In this document: positions 7,828-15,676 of the stretch, piece after piece
Position numbering within the stretch: position 1 is the first letter of the stretch
Layout: the number at the start of each line of letters is the position of its first letter
Origin: an uncultured Hyphomicrobiales bacterium
GTDB taxonomy: Bacteria; Pseudomonadota; Alphaproteobacteria; Rhizobiales; Rhizobiaceae
DNA length: 64,000 nucleotides
Assembly (NCBI GenBank): GCA_943914405.1
Contig: CALUBX010000001.1
Location: 1 to 64,000, forward strand
Reading direction: 5' to 3'
The notes under the pieces: generated by a model
Told to the model about the DNA's origin: nothing
Seen by the model: the letters and a program-made list of their open reading frames with translations, nothing else
Database searches by the model: none
Position numbers and translations under genes: made by a program

Positions 7828-8349
7828 CTAATTGCTACTCGCCTTAGCGGTAATGTCGAAGTCAGGAATCGAAAGGCCGACGATCAGGTTAATGAACGTC
7901 TTCGCTTCAGCAATCGCAGCCTCGGCCTCCTTTGCATTGCTGAACGTGCCTTGATGCACGACTGCGTTTCGGACGGCATTGATGTTCTCGGCGGACTTGA
8001 TGAGTGTCTTCCCGATTTGACTCTTCGCGGGGTGAGCGAAATAGATGGGCACGAACAGGCGGGTGACCTTGCCGTGGAGGCCGTTCGCCCACCGCAGGAA
8101 CTGGTCGATGATCGTTGCGTCGAATTCGGTTTGGCGAGCCCATTCGGTTCGGATGGCGTAGTTCGCAGCGATCTCGGCAGCGGTTGCGCAACGCACAATC
8201 GCTGCCGAAGGCTCATCCCTCAAATGAAGGCCAGACAGCTTGTTCCACTGCGATTGCAGCTTCTCGAGATCGGATCGTTCATTGTAGGGTTTCTTGGATG
8301 TCTTCCTGTGCGTTTCGTTTGTCGTTTTTGTCATAGTCCCCAGCCCCAT
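7828..8349 (-). CDS. HEPN-like protein, putative RNase
   Basis: A 173-aa mainly helical protein. Near the C-terminus, ENINAVRNAVVHQGTF contains R-x4-H (Arg127, His132), the catalytic signature of HEPN ribonucleases; the following HQG and helix FSNAKEAEAAIAEAKTFINL fit that fold. The start at 8349 has GGAGG 10 nt upstream; an alternative ATG is at 8334. HEPN proteins are common toxins and defence effectors. The downstream gene (6499-7806) would be the partner, sensor or antidote. The family assignment rests on the motif alone. Confidence 0.6.
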   Translation of the reverse strand: MGLGTMTKTTNETHRKTSKKPYNERSDLEKLQSQWNKLSGLHLRDEPSAAIVRCATAAEIAANYAIRTEWARQTEFDATIIDQFLRWANGLHGKVTRLFVPIYFAHPAKSQIGKTLIKSAENINAVRNAVVHQGTFSNAKEAEAAIAEAKTFINLIVGLSIPDFDITAKASSN

Positions 8350-8718
8350 TAAAAACGCGCCTCCAGCAATATCGTTTATGATAATTTCTTCTGCTGGGCC
8401 GATAAATACTGAAATGCAATGTATTCACAGTATAGCGACTTAACGTCCCTGTTTAGAAAGAAGAAATGGCAGCGACAGCTACGGCGAATGCCTGCTCTCT
8501 CTTTCGCTCTCGCGAGCCGCACACACGGGGCGAGCATCAGCTTGGCCGCAAGCGGATGGGGAAAGCCTTCCCCCTGGCCGGCGCCAAGGTCGCCGGCGCA
8601 CCCCCTTCTGCGGGGAGACCCCGCAACGCCCCCTAATAGTGAGAGTGTGGATCGGGTTTCCATGACGGGTTGAGGGCTGGAGAAGAGGTCTCCGGCGCCC
8701 GTCATGGAGATTGGTTCC
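8350..8718. other. Divergent intergenic region with structured leader
   Basis: No gene is supported here. The left part (8350-8460) is AT-rich and probably holds promoters for the HEPN-like gene (minus) and the DUF932 gene (plus). The right part is GC-rich with hairpins: TGCGGGG/CCCCGCA around an AGA loop (8609-8625), then the leader stem described separately at 8661-8706. Confidence 0.5.
8661..8706 (+). promoter_or_regulatory. Stem-loop leader of the DUF932 gene
   Basis: CATGACGGG (8661-8669) pairs perfectly with CCCGTCATG (8698-8706). Inside, CTGGAGA pairs with TCTCCGG around loop AGAGG. The ribosome binding site GGAGA follows immediately. Much of the sequence recurs in front of the ParB-like gene (10030-10073), so this looks like a conserved cis-acting element, perhaps an RNA switch or protein-binding leader. 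Confidence 0.6.
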
Positions 8719-9912
8719 ATGAATATGCAGGTTCTCGATGGCCGCCGTGACGCGAGTGGTGGCTACAAGGTGGATGTCAGCCGTGGCGAGCGCATCGGCC
8801 GGGTATCCTCGGAATGGTTCTCGCGTCCTGCGGATGAGCGATATCTCTCGCTCAATGAACTGATGGATTCCGTGCGCGGCCGCGCCGAGCGTAGCCGGAC
8901 GCGCGTAGTGGAAAGCGCACTCATTCATGTAGAGGCGAGTCGTACAGACGCTGAACACCTCTCTCTGATCTTGCCGGGCTCAGACACGCCGGTCGCGCCG
9001 ACGCACTGGAGCTTCGGTCAGCTCGCCAGCCAGGTCGGCGCTCCCGCCGCCTATCTGCGCCAACTCCCTGCGGCGCTTGCTGGCATCAACCTGCAATACG
9101 GTCTGACGTCCAACCGCGCCGAGCAGATCAAGACGCTCGAAACCGACGACGGCCGTGTCGAACTACGCGCCGTTACCGGCCCTGACTACGGACGCATCTA
9201 CGACTATGAGCTGGTCGAGGCCGTGCAGCGGATCGCCGGCAACGGCACCGGGGATACCCGTTGGAAGGTGCCGGGCGTGCTCGACTGGTCGACCGGCATC
9301 TACAATCCGCGTGTTGACATCACCAAGGATACGACCACGCTCTACGCTTCCGATCGGGACGTCTTCCTCTTCCTCGTGGACGATCTCAACCCCATCGAAG
9401 CCGGGCGTCTGCCGGACGGTTCGCCCGACCTCTACTTCCGGGGCTTCTATGTCTGGAATTCGGAAGTTGGAGCCAAAACGCTCGGCATGGCCAGTTTCTA
9501 TCTCCGGGCGGTCTGCCAAAATCGCAATCTGTGGGGCGTCGAGGATTTCGAGGAAATCACCATCCGACACTCCAAATATGCCGCGTCCCGTTTCGCGCAC
9601 GAGGCGGCTCCCGCGCTGCTGAACTTCGCCAATTCCTCACCGGTGCCTTTCATCAACGGCATCAAGGCGGCCCGCGAGCGGATCGTGGCGAAGAGCGACG
9701 AGGACCGCACCGACTTCCTGCGCAAGCGAGGCTTCTCCAAGGCCGAGACCGGCAAGATCATCGACACGGTGCTCGCCGAAGAGGGCAGGCCGCCCGAGTC
9801 TATCTTCGACTTCGTGGCCGGCATCACCGCCGTTGCGCGCGACAAGCCGCATCAGGATGCGCGCCTCGACATGGAGGCTAAGGCCAAGAAGCTGCTCGAC
9901 CGGGCAGCCTGA
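8719..9912 (+). CDS. DUF932 domain protein
   Basis: A 397-aa protein; the ATG at 8719 follows GGAGA. The DUF932 family occurs in phages and mobile elements; its biochemical role is not established. Conserved-looking segments include LPAALAGINLQYGL, FRGFYVWNSEVGAKTLGM and CQNRNLWGVEDF. The C-terminus is helical and charged. In rhizobial ICEs this gene normally stands at the start of the maintenance module just before a ParB-like gene, as here. The leader is shared with that downstream gene. Confidence 0.85.
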   Translation: MNMQVLDGRRDASGGYKVDVSRGERIGRVSSEWFSRPADERYLSLNELMDSVRGRAERSRTRVVESALIHVEASRTDAEHLSLILPGSDTPVAPTHWSFGQLASQVGAPAAYLRQLPAALAGINLQYGLTSNRAEQIKTLETDDGRVELRAVTGPDYGRIYDYELVEAVQRIAGNGTGDTRWKVPGVLDWSTGIYNPRVDITKDTTTLYASDRDVFLFLVDDLNPIEAGRLPDGSPDLYFRGFYVWNSEVGAKTLGMASFYLRAVCQNRNLWGVEDFEEITIRHSKYAASRFAHEAAPALLNFANSSPVPFINGIKAARERIVAKSDEDRTDFLRKRGFSKAETGKIIDTVLAEEGRPPESIFDFVAGITAVARDKPHQDARLDMEAKAKKLLDRAA

Positions 9913-9990
9913 TATCCTTCAAGCCGGGAATGCGGATTTCCGTATTTCCGGCTTTGCACATTTGTGCCTTTCCGTTTCGCCGGTTTCGTG

Positions 9991-10021
9991 GCGCTGCCCT
10001 CCTAGAGTGAGAGGGCGGCGC
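9991..10021 (+). promoter_or_regulatory. Strong stem-loop between DUF932 and ParB-like genes
   Basis: GCGCTGCCCTC (9991-10001) pairs with GAGGGCGGCGC (10011-10021) over 11 bp with one G-T pair. No T run follows, so it is more likely an attenuator or RNA element than a simple terminator. The preceding bases 9924-9951 also contain nested palindromes. Confidence 0.5.
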
Positions 10022-10029
10022 TTCGCTTC

Positions 10030-10073
10030 GTGACGGGTATTGGGTCGGGAGAAAGGCTCTCGGCGCCCGTCGC
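10030..10073 (+). promoter_or_regulatory. Stem-loop leader of the ParB-like gene
   Basis: GTGACGGG (10030-10037) pairs with CCCGTCGC (10066-10073), with an inner GAGA/TCTC pairing, and the ribosome binding site GGAGA follows. Sequence and layout match the DUF932 leader (shared TGACGGGT, GGCGCCCGTC and GGAGA blocks, and an upstream AGTGAGAG block). Confidence 0.6.
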
Positions 10074-10086
10074 GGAGACCACCCCG

Positions 10087-12246
10087 ATGGCTACTGCTGT
10101 TCAGAAAATCACCCTGTCGTCCTCGCGCGACATTCCTTTCAACAAGCTCGTCTTGAGCCAGTCGAACGTCCGCCGCATCAAGGCCGGCGTTTCGATCGAG
10201 GACCTGGCGACTTCGATCGCGCGTCGCGGCCTGATCCAGAGCCTTCACGTCCGGCCTGTCCTCGATGCGGACGGTCAGGAAATCGGTATGTTCGAAGTGC
10301 CTGCCGGAGGACGCCGCTATCAGGCCCTCGCAATCCTGGTGAAACAGAAGCGCCTCGCAAACACCGCGGCGGTCCCCTGCGTCGTCGGCGATGCCGCCAG
10401 CAACATCCTGATGGAGGAGATTTCGTTCGCCGAGAATGACGAGCGCGTGCCGCCCCATCCGCTCGACCAGTATCGCGCCTTCCAGACCATGCGCGACAAG
10501 GGCATGACCGAGGAAGACATCGCCGCCGCCTTCCTCATCGACGTCAACGTCGTCAAGCAGCGCCTGCGCCTGGCATCCGTTTCGCCGATGCTGCTCGACA
10601 TCTACGCCGAAGACGGCATCGAGCTGAAGCAGCTCATGGCCTTCACCGTCTCCGAGGACCATGCTCGCCAGGAACAGGTCTGGGCGTCCATCAAGGACGG
10701 ATGGCAGAAGGAGCCCTGGCAGATTCGCCATATGCTGACCGAGACGGCGGTACGCGCGGCCGACAAGCGCGCCGTGTTTGTCGGCATCGACGCCTACGAG
10801 GCGGCGGGCGGCTACGTCCTGCGAGACCTGTTCGAGAGCGATAACGGCGGATGGCTGCAAGATCCGATCCTGCTCGATCGCCTGGTCGGCGAAAAGCTGA
10901 AGACCGTCGCCGAGGAAATTGCCGGCGAAGGCTGGAAGTGGGTCGAGTTCGCCGTCAACTTCCCCTATGGGTACAATGACGGCTTGCGGGCGATTGTCGG
11001 TACGGCTGCCGATCTATCTGACGAAGAGCGTGCCGCCCGTGAGGCGCTTCGGGACGAATATGATCGTCTCGAGGCCGAATATGGGGAAGCCGACGAACTG
11101 CCGGACGAGATCGATGAGCGCCTTGGCGAGATCGAGCAGGCGCTCGACGCCTTCGAGCACCGTCCGGTGATCTACGATCCGGCGGAAATCGCCCGCGCCG
11201 GCGTCTTCGTCAGCATCGATCGTGATGGCGATCTGTTCTTAGATCGCGGTTATGTCCGCCCCGAGGACGAAGCTCCGCTTGCCGATGATGTTGAAGAGAG
11301 CAATATCGATCACGACACTCCGGCCGCGGCAATAGCGGCCGATCGCGCCATCCAGCGCGCCGTCATCACTATCGGCGGCCAGCCGGCCGAGCCGGAGGAT
11401 GAAGACGAGCAAGACGTCATCAAGCCGCTGCCCGAACGGCTAGTGATCGAACTGACTGCACATCGCTCGCTAGCGCTCCGCGATGCGGTCGGTGCCAATC
11501 CGCATGTCGCGCTCACGGCCCTGTTGCACAAGTTGGTGCGCGACACGTTCCATCGAACCTCCACCAGTGGAGCGAGCATTCAAGCCTCGGTCAGTCATGT
11601 CTTCTTCCGTGAACAGGGCAAGGATCTCGCCGATGCTCCATATGCGAAGTCCGTCAACCAGCGGCATGAGGGATGGAAAGCGGATATTCCGGCCGACGAT
11701 AACGCGCTTTGGGATTGGCTCGCTGCACTCGACGACGCCAGCCGCCAGGCGCTGCTCGCCCATTGCGTCGCCTACGGGATCAACGCGCTTTATGAGCGCC
11801 CGAACCCGATGAGCGCCTCCGGCATCTCGCAGGCAGCCCTCGATCGCCGCATGGCCGAGTCTCATCGGCTGGCGCGCGCCACTGGTCTCGACATGGTGAA
11901 CGCTGGCTTCCGCCCCACGGTCGAGAACTATCTCGGCCGTGTCACCAAGCCTCGCATCCTCGCCGCCGTCCGCGAAGGCTCCGGCGACCGGGCGGCAGAC
12001 CTGATCGCCCATCTGAAGAAGGGCGACATGGCGCGGGAAGCCGAGCGTTTGCTCACCGAAAGCGGCTGGTTGCCCGAGCCGCTGCGCCTGACCGATCTCG
12101 ACGAGGCTGCGGTTGGGGACGCTCCGATGGGCGCATTGGCCGATGGAGGCGGCGTCGACGAAGCGCTTCCTGATTTCCTCGCGGGCGACGACGAGGGTGA
12201 GGCCGACACTGACGGCAATCATGGTGCGATGATCGCCGCCGAATAA
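10087..12246 (+). CDS. ParB/Spo0J-like nuclease-domain protein
   Basis: A 719-aa protein starting at the ATG behind GGAGA. The N-terminal ParB domain holds NVRRIKAG, LIQSLHVRP and the nucleotide-binding segment VPAGGRRYQALAIL. A DNA-binding helical part follows (MTEEDIAAAFLIDVNVVKQR). The large C-terminal extension is acidic in the middle. At this length it resembles ParB-like proteins of ICEs and plasmids rather than the chromosomal ParB (about 300 aa). It is probably involved in maintenance or regulation of the excised element together with the ParA at 34 kb. Confidence 0.85.
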   Translation: MATAVQKITLSSSRDIPFNKLVLSQSNVRRIKAGVSIEDLATSIARRGLIQSLHVRPVLDADGQEIGMFEVPAGGRRYQALAILVKQKRLANTAAVPCVVGDAASNILMEEISFAENDERVPPHPLDQYRAFQTMRDKGMTEEDIAAAFLIDVNVVKQRLRLASVSPMLLDIYAEDGIELKQLMAFTVSEDHARQEQVWASIKDGWQKEPWQIRHMLTETAVRAADKRAVFVGIDAYEAAGGYVLRDLFESDNGGWLQDPILLDRLVGEKLKTVAEEIAGEGWKWVEFAVNFPYGYNDGLRAIVGTAADLSDEERAAREALRDEYDRLEAEYGEADELPDEIDERLGEIEQALDAFEHRPVIYDPAEIARAGVFVSIDRDGDLFLDRGYVRPEDEAPLADDVEESNIDHDTPAAAIAADRAIQRAVITIGGQPAEPEDEDEQDVIKPLPERLVIELTAHRSLALRDAVGANPHVALTALLHKLVRDTFHRTSTSGASIQASVSHVFFREQGKDLADAPYAKSVNQRHEGWKADIPADDNALWDWLAALDDASRQALLAHCVAYGINALYERPNPMSASGISQAALDRRMAESHRLARATGLDMVNAGFRPTVENYLGRVTKPRILAAVREGSGDRAADLIAHLKKGDMAREAERLLTESGWLPEPLRLTDLDEAAVGDAPMGALADGGGVDEALPDFLAGDDEGEADTDGNHGAMIAAE

Positions 12247-12300
12247 TCGTGATGCGGGGCCGGTATGATCGGCCCCGCAATTGCGCTGCTCTTCAGAAAT

Positions 12301-12336
12301 GGCGTTCCGCTGTCCGGCGGAGCGCCTTTTCTTATT
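12301..12336 (+). terminator. Rho-independent terminator after the ParB-like gene
   Basis: GGCGTTCCGC (12301-12310) pairs with GCGGAGCGCC (12317-12326) over 10 bp with one wobble, followed by TTTTCTTATTTT. A second GC-rich hairpin (GCGGGGCC/GGCCCCGC, 12254-12278) lies upstream. This separates the maintenance module from the accessory genes. Confidence 0.8.
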
Positions 12337-12362
12337 TTGCGTTCAAAATTCCGACCCACAAT

Positions 12363-13019
12363 TCAAGGATGGAGCTGTATCAATGGCGAACAGCATTTCT
12401 TGAATTTCTTGCCGCTCTGGCAAAAGCAGCGGTCATTTGGTCCAGTGTTGCGAGCGAGATCGACGAAGACGGCGCCAAGGCTTTGCTGGACGTCTCGTCC
12501 GAGTGCTGCGAGATAGGTGCGGTCCATGGTGGACTGGTTTCCCACGGAATGCCGTTCGATGGTTCGCTGCAACGTGTCGGCAGCCCGTATCCAATCCGGA
12601 ACGCTGGCAAACTGGCCGAGGCTCTTCTTGATGTTGATCAGCCGCTTTTGCCCAACGAAATCGTATGTGCGGGCACGGTCCGGGAGAAACAGGATTCTAG
12701 TCTCACCGTTTATCGGCGGGGTGATGTCGAGCAACGCCCCGTCCTTCTCCCAAACCGCATGATGTTCCGCCTCGATGAACACGCGCGGCCATTCCCAGAT
12801 CAGCCAGCCGTAGACGAGCGATCCGCCGTCACGGTCCACCTTGGCCGCGACATTGTTGAAGCATTCTGACGGTTGCGCCTCATTATCGGGCTGGACTGCG
12901 ATGTAGGACGGCTTGGCGTCGGCATTGATACCGGCGCAGAACGCCCGTACGGCCGGGCTTAGCTCCTTCGGCGACGTCGTATAGCTCTTCTTGAACAGGT
13001 CGGTGCTGATTGCGGGCAC
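12363..13019 (-). CDS. SEC-C motif protein
   Basis: A 218-aa protein ending with NDRCFCQSGKKFKKCC, a SEC-C zinc-binding motif (C-x-C-x8-C-C) like the SecA C-terminus. The N-terminal ~190 residues, with VYGWLIWEWPRVFIEAEHHA, match no family I can name. A SEC-C tail usually mediates protein or ribosome contact. The stop lies only 27 bases past the ParB terminator on the opposite strand, so transcription converges there. It is likely cargo. Confidence 0.75.
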   Translation of the reverse strand: MPAISTDLFKKSYTTSPKELSPAVRAFCAGINADAKPSYIAVQPDNEAQPSECFNNVAAKVDRDGGSLVYGWLIWEWPRVFIEAEHHAVWEKDGALLDITPPINGETRILFLPDRARTYDFVGQKRLINIKKSLGQFASVPDWIRAADTLQRTIERHSVGNQSTMDRTYLAALGRDVQQSLGAVFVDLARNTGPNDRCFCQSGKKFKKCCSPLIQLHP

Positions 13020-13049
13020 GCCGATCCCCCGGGTTCGGTGTTACGGCGA

Positions 13050-13286
13050 TCAGTCACGACGCACGACGACGACATGTGACAGGCCCCGGTCGACGGCCTG
13101 CTCCTTCGCCCGCTCTATCACCTCGTTCAGAAGCATGTCGAAGGGACCGGAGCCTCCCCAGTCCTTTTCGTCGCTGATGTGAAAATAACCTTTGTCACTC
13201 GTCCCGGGAACGCCGTCCCTGTGAACGCGCACAACGATGTGACGTTCGTCCGGCATGTCGGGCGGCGCCCAGATGACTGTTACCAT
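13050..13286 (-). CDS. Small hypothetical protein
   Basis: A 78-aa protein (MVTVIWAPPDMP to VVVVRRD); the start is chosen at the ATG 7 nt behind GGAGG. No signal peptide or membrane segment is visible. It lies 30 nt upstream of the SEC-C gene on the same strand and is probably transcribed with it. No family is recognised. Confidence 0.6.
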   Translation of the reverse strand: MVTVIWAPPDMPDERHIVVRVHRDGVPGTSDKGYFHISDEKDWGGSGPFDMLLNEVIERAKEQAVDRGLSHVVVVRRD

Positions 13287-13494
13287 TTTTCGGCCTCCAT
13301 AACCCATGCACTCCCGTCACCATAGCGTCATCGACAAGACGGGCCATATCTGCACCAAGAATCATCCTGTACAGGGATGATATCTCAACCAATGGCGGAC
13401 AGTTCCGATTTATGATTTTCTCCTTCTTATTTCCTTCGGAATAGTAGTTTGAATATCCGGCGAAACAATATTCGTCGTTGCATTGGGAGGGCGC

Positions 13495-14646
13495 ATGGAA
13501 ATCGAAGGACAAACGATCCGGGCGATATGGGATGCGTTGCAAAGACCGGAACCGTCCGATCGCCCTTTTCCGGCTTCGTTGGCTACAAGGATTACTGAGA
13601 CTGGATGGGCATCGACAGCCGATATCGAAGATTTGCTGCTTATGCTCGACCGCAGATTGGATCCGCCTGCGGTCATTGATATCGAAAAATTCGCCGCCGC
13701 GCTGGACCTGCCGTTCCGCGCTGTCTTCTCGCGCCCGAAACATCGTCTCGATGACGGTTTCGGTCACTCCATGCTTTCCGCGATCGATACCGCCGCCTTT
13801 TGCATCTTCATCGAACGGCTGGGTTTCCGGAGCGACCTGACGATCTTGTGCGCTCGGCTCATGGGGGCAATTCCGCCGGTTTCCCATCTGAACGAGGACG
13901 AGATCTCGGTTCTCTTCTATGAGCAGAACCGTCATCGCATGCCGCCTGTAACCCTCTCGGCGCCTCACCGGCCATGGCGGGGAATGCGCACGATGCGACA
14001 CAAGACCGGATCGGGTTACCGACTGGAGTATGTAATTGATGACGATGGTGAGCCACTGTGGCTGAAGATCGTCGCCCCGAAATATCGCAAGCGGCCGGAA
14101 ACACAATCCGTGACCTGCCCCGATTGCGGAATGCTCTACGTCAAGGGCCTGCGAACCGACGAACAGGCGCACCGGTCGTTCCACCGCAAGCGTTTTGCCA
14201 TCATCGATCCGAAGCCGAACCGGCAATTCGCCGATGCGTTGTCCCGCGATCTCGACGCTTCCTGGGTGGATGCGTCGTCTCCGAAATGGAAACGCAAGGC
14301 GGTCTATGATCGGGCGTTGGAGTTCAAGCGCGAGCTCGGCTACGACTTCGTGCAATGGGAGATCGATCCCGATCACGATGGCGAAGCGGTCGGATTCCTG
14401 TTTTCCGACGACGCGGATCGGATTGTCGGAGCCTGCGCGTTTCGCCCCCAGCCGGCTGGACGCGGCGACCACCCCTGGCGGCTCGACTGGATATGGATGT
14501 GCCCCGATGCGCGGCGCCGGGGTCTGTTGGGGCGCCAGTGGGATCGCTTTCGTCAGAGGTTCGGTGTCTTCGACATCGAGCCGCCGATCTCGGAAGCGAT
14601 GCAGGCGTTTTTACGCAAGCGAGGATGCGCCGGTCTGATCAGGTGA
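13495..14646 (+). CDS. ESCO-like zinc finger and acetyltransferase protein
   Basis: A 383-aa protein starting at the second ATG (behind GGGAGGGCGC). Residues 208-230 form CPDCGMLY...HRSFH (Cys208, Cys211, His226, His230), the zinc-finger pattern of eukaryotic cohesin acetyltransferases (Eco1/ESCO). The C-terminal part (DRIVGACAFRP, WRLDWIWMCPDARRRGLLGR) fits a GNAT acetyltransferase with its acetyl-CoA loop RRRGLLG. Substrate unknown. The N-terminal half (1-200) is unassigned. It is isolated in an accessory region, its right end meeting the minus-strand hydrolase (8 bp overlap). Confidence 0.7.
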   Translation: MEIEGQTIRAIWDALQRPEPSDRPFPASLATRITETGWASTADIEDLLLMLDRRLDPPAVIDIEKFAAALDLPFRAVFSRPKHRLDDGFGHSMLSAIDTAAFCIFIERLGFRSDLTILCARLMGAIPPVSHLNEDEISVLFYEQNRHRMPPVTLSAPHRPWRGMRTMRHKTGSGYRLEYVIDDDGEPLWLKIVAPKYRKRPETQSVTCPDCGMLYVKGLRTDEQAHRSFHRKRFAIIDPKPNRQFADALSRDLDASWVDASSPKWKRKAVYDRALEFKRELGYDFVQWEIDPDHDGEAVGFLFSDDADRIVGACAFRPQPAGRGDHPWRLDWIWMCPDARRRGLLGRQWDRFRQRFGVFDIEPPISEAMQAFLRKRGCAGLIR

Positions 14647-15457
14647 TCGTTTCGAGGAATTCGGCCAGCAGTCTGTTGAACGCCTGCGCCTCCTCGCGAT
14701 GGACGGCATGCCCTGTCCCGGCGAGCCGGATTGGCTTGCCCGTCCAGACGTTCCGGTAAGAGAGGCTGTCGACATAGTCCAGATTGACGACCGGATCGTC
14801 GGCGCCGTTGATGATCAGCAGGGGTATTGCCGTCGTTTCGGCCACCTTACGCTGGTCGCTGGTTTTGCCGGCCTGTGCGTCTTCCATCATATATTGCCGC
14901 GCCCGACCGTCGGTGCGCCAGATAGCGGCGAGGAATGTTTCATTGCCCTCGTCCTGTTTCCCGAGCGCCATCCTGGCGATCATCCCGACCTGTTCTTCGG
15001 TGATGACGAGGCTGCCGGTATAGGCCATGTCCGGGCTGGGCACGAAGCCGGCGATCAGTCCCTCGATGCTGTTCTCGATCGGCGGCGTACCGAAAATGAT
15101 CGCGCCGGCAATCGACTTTTCGACACGCGCGAGCAGTTCCAGAGTGATATGGCCACCGAGCGAATGGCCGAGCAGCGCGTATCGTGTGACGCCGATCCCG
15201 GCCAACAATTCGGAAACGGCGTTCGCATAGCCGGTCATGCTGTAGCTTCGGCGTGGGTCTGTCGCGTCGGATGAGCCTCCGTGACCGGGCAGGTCGATGG
15301 CAATGGTTCGGTACGTGTTCCCGAAGGCGGTGATCTGGAGCGCAAAGCTCTCTTTGCAAATAGAGTTGGCGTGCAACATCACAAGCGCAAGCCCATCGGC
15401 GCGATTATCGTAAAAGGCTATTCTGCCGTCTGATGTGTCGAAAAACTGTTCTTCCAT
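14639..15457 (-). CDS. Alpha/beta hydrolase
   Basis: A 272-aa hydrolase of the alpha/beta fold: oxyanion region MLHANS (27-32), LPGHGGSS, nucleophile elbow GHSLGGH with Ser99, acidic residue in NGADDPV, and C-terminal His in GTGHAVHREE. No signal peptide, so cytoplasmic. Esterase or C-C hydrolase specificity cannot be told. It overlaps the 3' end of the ESCO-like gene tail to tail. Confidence 0.85.
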   Translation of the reverse strand: MEEQFFDTSDGRIAFYDNRADGLALVMLHANSICKESFALQITAFGNTYRTIAIDLPGHGGSSDATDPRRSYSMTGYANAVSELLAGIGVTRYALLGHSLGGHITLELLARVEKSIAGAIIFGTPPIENSIEGLIAGFVPSPDMAYTGSLVITEEQVGMIARMALGKQDEGNETFLAAIWRTDGRARQYMMEDAQAGKTSDQRKVAETTAIPLLIINGADDPVVNLDYVDSLSYRNVWTGKPIRLAGTGHAVHREEAQAFNRLLAEFLETIT

Positions 15458-15552
15458 ATGTTCTCTCGTGTCGCTTGTCGTTCACGTCGCCGTCCCGGAT
15501 TTGACGGAGACGGTAGCCGCACATGTTCACGACGCGGGGGAACGGCGCAATG

Positions 15553-15564
15553 TGCAGATCTGCA
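15553..15564. promoter_or_regulatory. Perfect palindrome between divergent genes
   Basis: TGCAGATCTGCA is a perfect 12-bp palindrome, and flanking ATG/TGT adds partial symmetry. It lies between the hydrolase start (minus) and the helicase start (plus), a good place for an operator. No regulator is identified. Confidence 0.4.
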
Positions 15565-15676
15565 TGTAACGGCGGTTGTTGGAAAGGAAGAGGGCCGTGG
15601 GACGGGGCGAGTCCCGGCGGTCGAGAGAGAGCGCTGACGGGGCTTGTCCTGTTCCCGCTCTCACGAGGACTACTCC

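Noticed and set aside
8376..8720. Minus-strand frame of 114 aa in the gap before DUF932
   Set aside because: It runs through the stem-loop leader and the presumed promoter region; the protein has no recognisable features and no ribosome binding site.
12249..12869. Plus-strand frame of 206 aa opposite the SEC-C gene
   Set aside because: It starts inside the terminator region and is the complement of a gene with a clear zinc-binding motif.
13195..14472. Long minus-strand open frame (425 aa) opposite the ESCO-like gene
   Set aside because: It mirrors the coding gene on the plus strand, has no ribosome binding site or recognisable domain and shows Arg-rich, low-information composition typical of antisense frames in GC-rich DNA.
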